Assembly (NCBI GenBank): GCA_964247055.1
Contig: OZ176056.1
Span: 6,882,001 to 6,946,000 of the forward strand
Reading direction: 5' to 3'
DNA length: 64,000 nucleotides
Source: Paragordius varius
Lineage: Eukaryota > Nematomorpha
Of the stretch, positions 63,301 through 64,000 are shown one piece after another. Position numbers and translations under genes: made by a program. Position 1 is the stretch's first letter; every line of letters begins with the position of its first letter. The notes beneath the pieces are model-generated. The model did not search any database. It worked only from the letters and a program-made list of their open reading frames with translations, and was not told where the DNA came from.

Positions 63301-63884
63301 ACCATTGTATTAAGCTATTTATTTCAAAATAATCCAATCTTTTTGAGTTATTTGGGAAACTTCATTTATGAAGTCCCAATTTTTTAAAAAAAATTCTTAC
63401 ATATTTATAAATTTTTTGTTTAAAAACATAGGGTGTTAAGTTTAGATTAATAAATTACAATATTATTATATATTATACGGGGGGCAGTATCTGTTAATTT
63501 ATTAATTTAAACTGAAATATGAGGCTGTTCAGGTTATGCACTAAAAATTAAATTAATTTTTATAAAATTTTTTGTAATATATATATATATATATACAACA
63601 TAAAAATATAAAAAACCCGTTATCCAAATTTCATATTGGTAGGAATTGGTTGATGTATTACAGGTGTAATTTCCGCTATAATTCACCGCTCTGGGTATTA
63701 AAACTTCATTGTTAAAATTATTAATTTTATGATTCCACGATTGACAAAAATTAGCCTTAATGGGGATGTTTCTACCGTCGTAAGCGGAACGAAACAAAAA
63801 TATATATTTTTGTTCTGGTCCAATACCTAAAATTGGACTTAGGATAATAAATATTGGTATTAAAAAATAACGAATTTGAAACAT
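48334..63884 (-). CDS. Unrecognised secreted multidomain protein, probably Ig-like, all phase-1 exons
   Basis: Model (minus): 63884-63617, 61482-61234, 58024-57758, 57667-57422, 57216-56785, 50083-49832 and 48518-48334 (stop TAA), giving 632 residues. Exon 1 starts MFQIRYFLIPIFIILSPILG, a clear signal peptide, and holds a Cys pair (NFCQSW, SGNYTCN) like an Ig domain. Exons 2 and 3 are related: IWRDRRD/ITWDMSEN at the start, IINGQNH/RINGNNY in the middle, DVLLGEHKLYS/DILLGERYFSI at the end. Exons 4 and 5 share part of this layout (KINNYRF, IINNKPYTI, KTKLYAFYQ). Many NxT/S sites fit an extracellular protein. All six introns are phase 1, so each middle exon is a symmetric module. No membrane segment was seen, so it is secreted or the 3' end is incomplete. 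I do not recognise the family. The large introns (up to about 6.7 kb) mean exons may be missing or the model may join two genes. Confidence 0.5.
49000..49195. mobile_element. hAT-like element, right end
   Basis: The right end AAGATATTTGTGTTGGCACC followed by TCTG mirrors the CAGGGGTGTCCAAGACAAAT type left end at 39896. The left limit, near TACGGTTGACCACCATATTT, is uncertain. It lies in the large intron between the last two exons of the secreted-protein gene. Confidence 0.5.
50370..50450. repeat. Decayed foldback family F4 fragment
   Basis: GCAACATTGTTTCAGCAAAC and CCAACATTTTTCAAGCAAAA echo the F4 units at 23.56-23.72 kb. No terminus is preserved. Confidence 0.35.
51128..51434. mobile_element. 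hAT-like non-autonomous element
   Basis: The left end is CGGGGGTGTCAGGCCCTAAA and the right end GACATTTGTGTTGCACACCC followed by CTG. About 307 bases. Subterminal GCAGCC and GCCCAC words match other hAT-like copies. Target duplication not clear. Confidence 0.6.
51436..51590. repeat. GGTTCC/GGAACC-rich dispersed repeat, copy 1
   Basis: Repeated GGAACCGGTTTAG, CGGTTCCAAT and GGAACCAGTTTGTTTCAACC, ending in CACCTCC. Similar blocks occur at 52.02, 59.07 and 60.79 kb. Confidence 0.6.
52022..52145. repeat. GGTTCC/GGAACC-rich dispersed repeat, copy 2
   Basis: GGTTCGGTTCCGGACATGC, ACGGTTCCG, CGGTTCCGATTCC and a CCACCC word near the right side. Related to copies at 51.4, 59.1 and 60.8 kb. Confidence 0.6.
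54300..54600 (-). repeat. Dispersed repeat family A, copy 3 (mostly inverted)
   Basis: On the minus strand GCAAAATATCGTGTTC, TTTAAATCACATCTAACAT and similar words follow the order seen at 22.3-22.45 kb. A forward ACCCCAAATCGAATCGAAG follows at about 54560. The copy is rearranged. Confidence 0.5.
55010..55078 (+). repeat. Short dispersed repeat family B, copy 2
   Basis: CATACTACTGTGTTAATTGC then CCAACTTTAGTGTGATATAA, matching 23156-23225 in the same orientation. Confidence 0.55.
55318..55489. mobile_element. Tc1/mariner-like MITE family M1, second hairpin copy
   Basis: CAGTGGCGTATGCAGTAAAA, GATTGTTAGTGCAAAATAAT, CTTAATGA is repeated inverted at the right, ending TGCATACGCTACTG. TA flanks both sides. 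The outer 40 bases are nearly the same as in 47636-47807 but the interior differs. Confidence 0.88.
56674..56764. repeat. 44-bp tandem duplication carrying a splice-donor-like site
   Basis: The unit AATAATAAATATRTTATAAA, CTTACAGGGAGATTTGGTAA, TTTC occurs twice in a row with one clear difference. On the minus strand each unit contains CCCT/GTAAGT, a good donor. It lies at the downstream edge of the fifth exon of the secreted-protein gene. Confidence 0.9.
59067..59160. repeat. GGTTCC/GGAACC-rich dispersed repeat, copy 3
   Basis: GGAGCCGGAACCGGCTC, CCCGGTTCCGGTTCCAAT and AGGAACCAGCCTGGTTCC, ending CCACCTCC. This is the best preserved copy. Confidence 0.65.
59476..60614. mobile_element. PIF/Harbinger-like element with TTA target duplication
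   Basis: Terminal repeats CACTAGTCAACAA and, inverted at the right, TTGTCGACTAGTG. TTA directly flanks both ends, the target preference of PIF/Harbinger. About 1.14 kb. The plus-strand frame 59512-59712 (66 codons, MHFLIPNGMERPKQKRKLRP...) shows no transposase motif, so it is probably non-autonomous. It lies in an intron of the secreted-protein gene. Confidence 0.6.
60793..60905. repeat. GGTTCC/GGAACC-rich dispersed repeat, copy 4
   Basis: GGAACCAGTTCTAAATG, GAACCAGTTCCGGAC and CGGTTCCGGTTCCACTCG, close to the Harbinger-like element. Confidence 0.6.
61578..61603. repeat. (TTA)n microsatellite
   Basis: Eight or so ATT/TTA units in an intron of the secreted-protein gene. Confidence 0.85.
62272..62548. 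mobile_element. Tc1/mariner-like MITE family M2
   Basis: The left end CAGTAAAAATGAATTTATAC GGACAAAACGTAA and the right end TTACATTTTGTCCGTATAAT TCCAATTTTTACTG are inverted copies with TA on both flanks. About 277 bases, non-coding. It lies in the first intron of the secreted-protein gene. Confidence 0.8.
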
Positions 63885-64000
63885 AAATTACAATCTATAA
63901 AACAATTCGTACAATAATATAAACATAAAAATTATATAATAATAATATTTACTTAATTTATTAGGCGTTTTATTACTACATATCTACGTGGCAGAATTCA

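Noticed and set aside
48334-63884. Virus-derived envelope or other virus-like element as the source of the secreted-protein frames
   Set aside because: The regular phase-1 splice pattern and repeated modules fit a host exon-shuffled gene, and no viral gene neighbours are present.
1-64000. CRISPR arrays, bacterial operons, riboswitches
   Set aside because: Tandem repeats seen are foldback arms and microsatellites; gene structure is eukaryotic throughout.

Overview
The window is nuclear DNA of an invertebrate animal. It is very AT-rich, its genes are split by many introns, and mobile-element debris makes up much of the rest. Four conserved animal genes can be assembled exon by exon. In each, the splice phases agree across every intron joined. 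IBA57 carries its family signatures KGCYIGQE and PDWW. CPEB1 carries two RRMs and a cysteine/histidine zinc domain. Neutral sphingomyelinase carries GDLN and SDH motifs. AIP1/WDR1 is a WD40 protein of about 616 residues. I cannot place the species. Low GC, asparagine runs inside proteins, and one probable U12-type AT-AC intron (minor spliceosome retained) are the only clues. The absence of a bacterial-style gene layout is clear.

Layout: 1-3409 (+) is the 3' part of IBA57, whose earlier exons lie left of the window. Positions 5815-15198 (-) hold CPEB1, convergent with IBA57; its last coding exon and 5' end were not resolved. Positions 16228-20931 (-) hold a membrane-anchored neutral sphingomyelinase (SMPD2 type). 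Positions 21071-32778 (+) hold AIP1. It is divergent from the sphingomyelinase, with only 139 bp between the two start codons. Positions 33160-36340 (+) hold a decayed LINE with endonuclease and reverse transcriptase. Positions 36.5-48.3 kb have no recognisable host gene and contain two mariner transposase relics, hAT-like elements and foldback elements. Positions 48334-63884 (-) hold a long gene model with a signal peptide and seven exons, joined only by phase-1 introns. It encodes a secreted, probably Ig-like multidomain protein that I do not recognise.

The most unusual repeat structure is a group of foldback elements. They all end in ATACCATTT but have unrelated, internally tandem subterminal units (TTCACCCTTGAACAATTCAAA-like, TTGGTCCTTGAACAATTCAA-like, TTTTCCCAGTCAATCAAAAC-like and a TTTTTTCAG type). 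Several are nested in one another or interrupted by other elements. Other repeats are two hairpin-forming Tc1/mariner-type MITE families, hAT-like elements with CAGGGGTGTC-type ends, a PIF/Harbinger-like element with a TTA duplication, and dispersed GGTTCC-rich blocks. No retrovirus-like, LTR or Polinton element, no CRISPR array and no tRNA or rRNA gene was recognised.

The four conserved genes have unrelated housekeeping roles: Fe-S cluster assembly, translational control, sphingolipid signalling and actin turnover. Nothing suggests they work as one pathway. The functional link most worth testing is the shared promoter of AIP1 and the sphingomyelinase.
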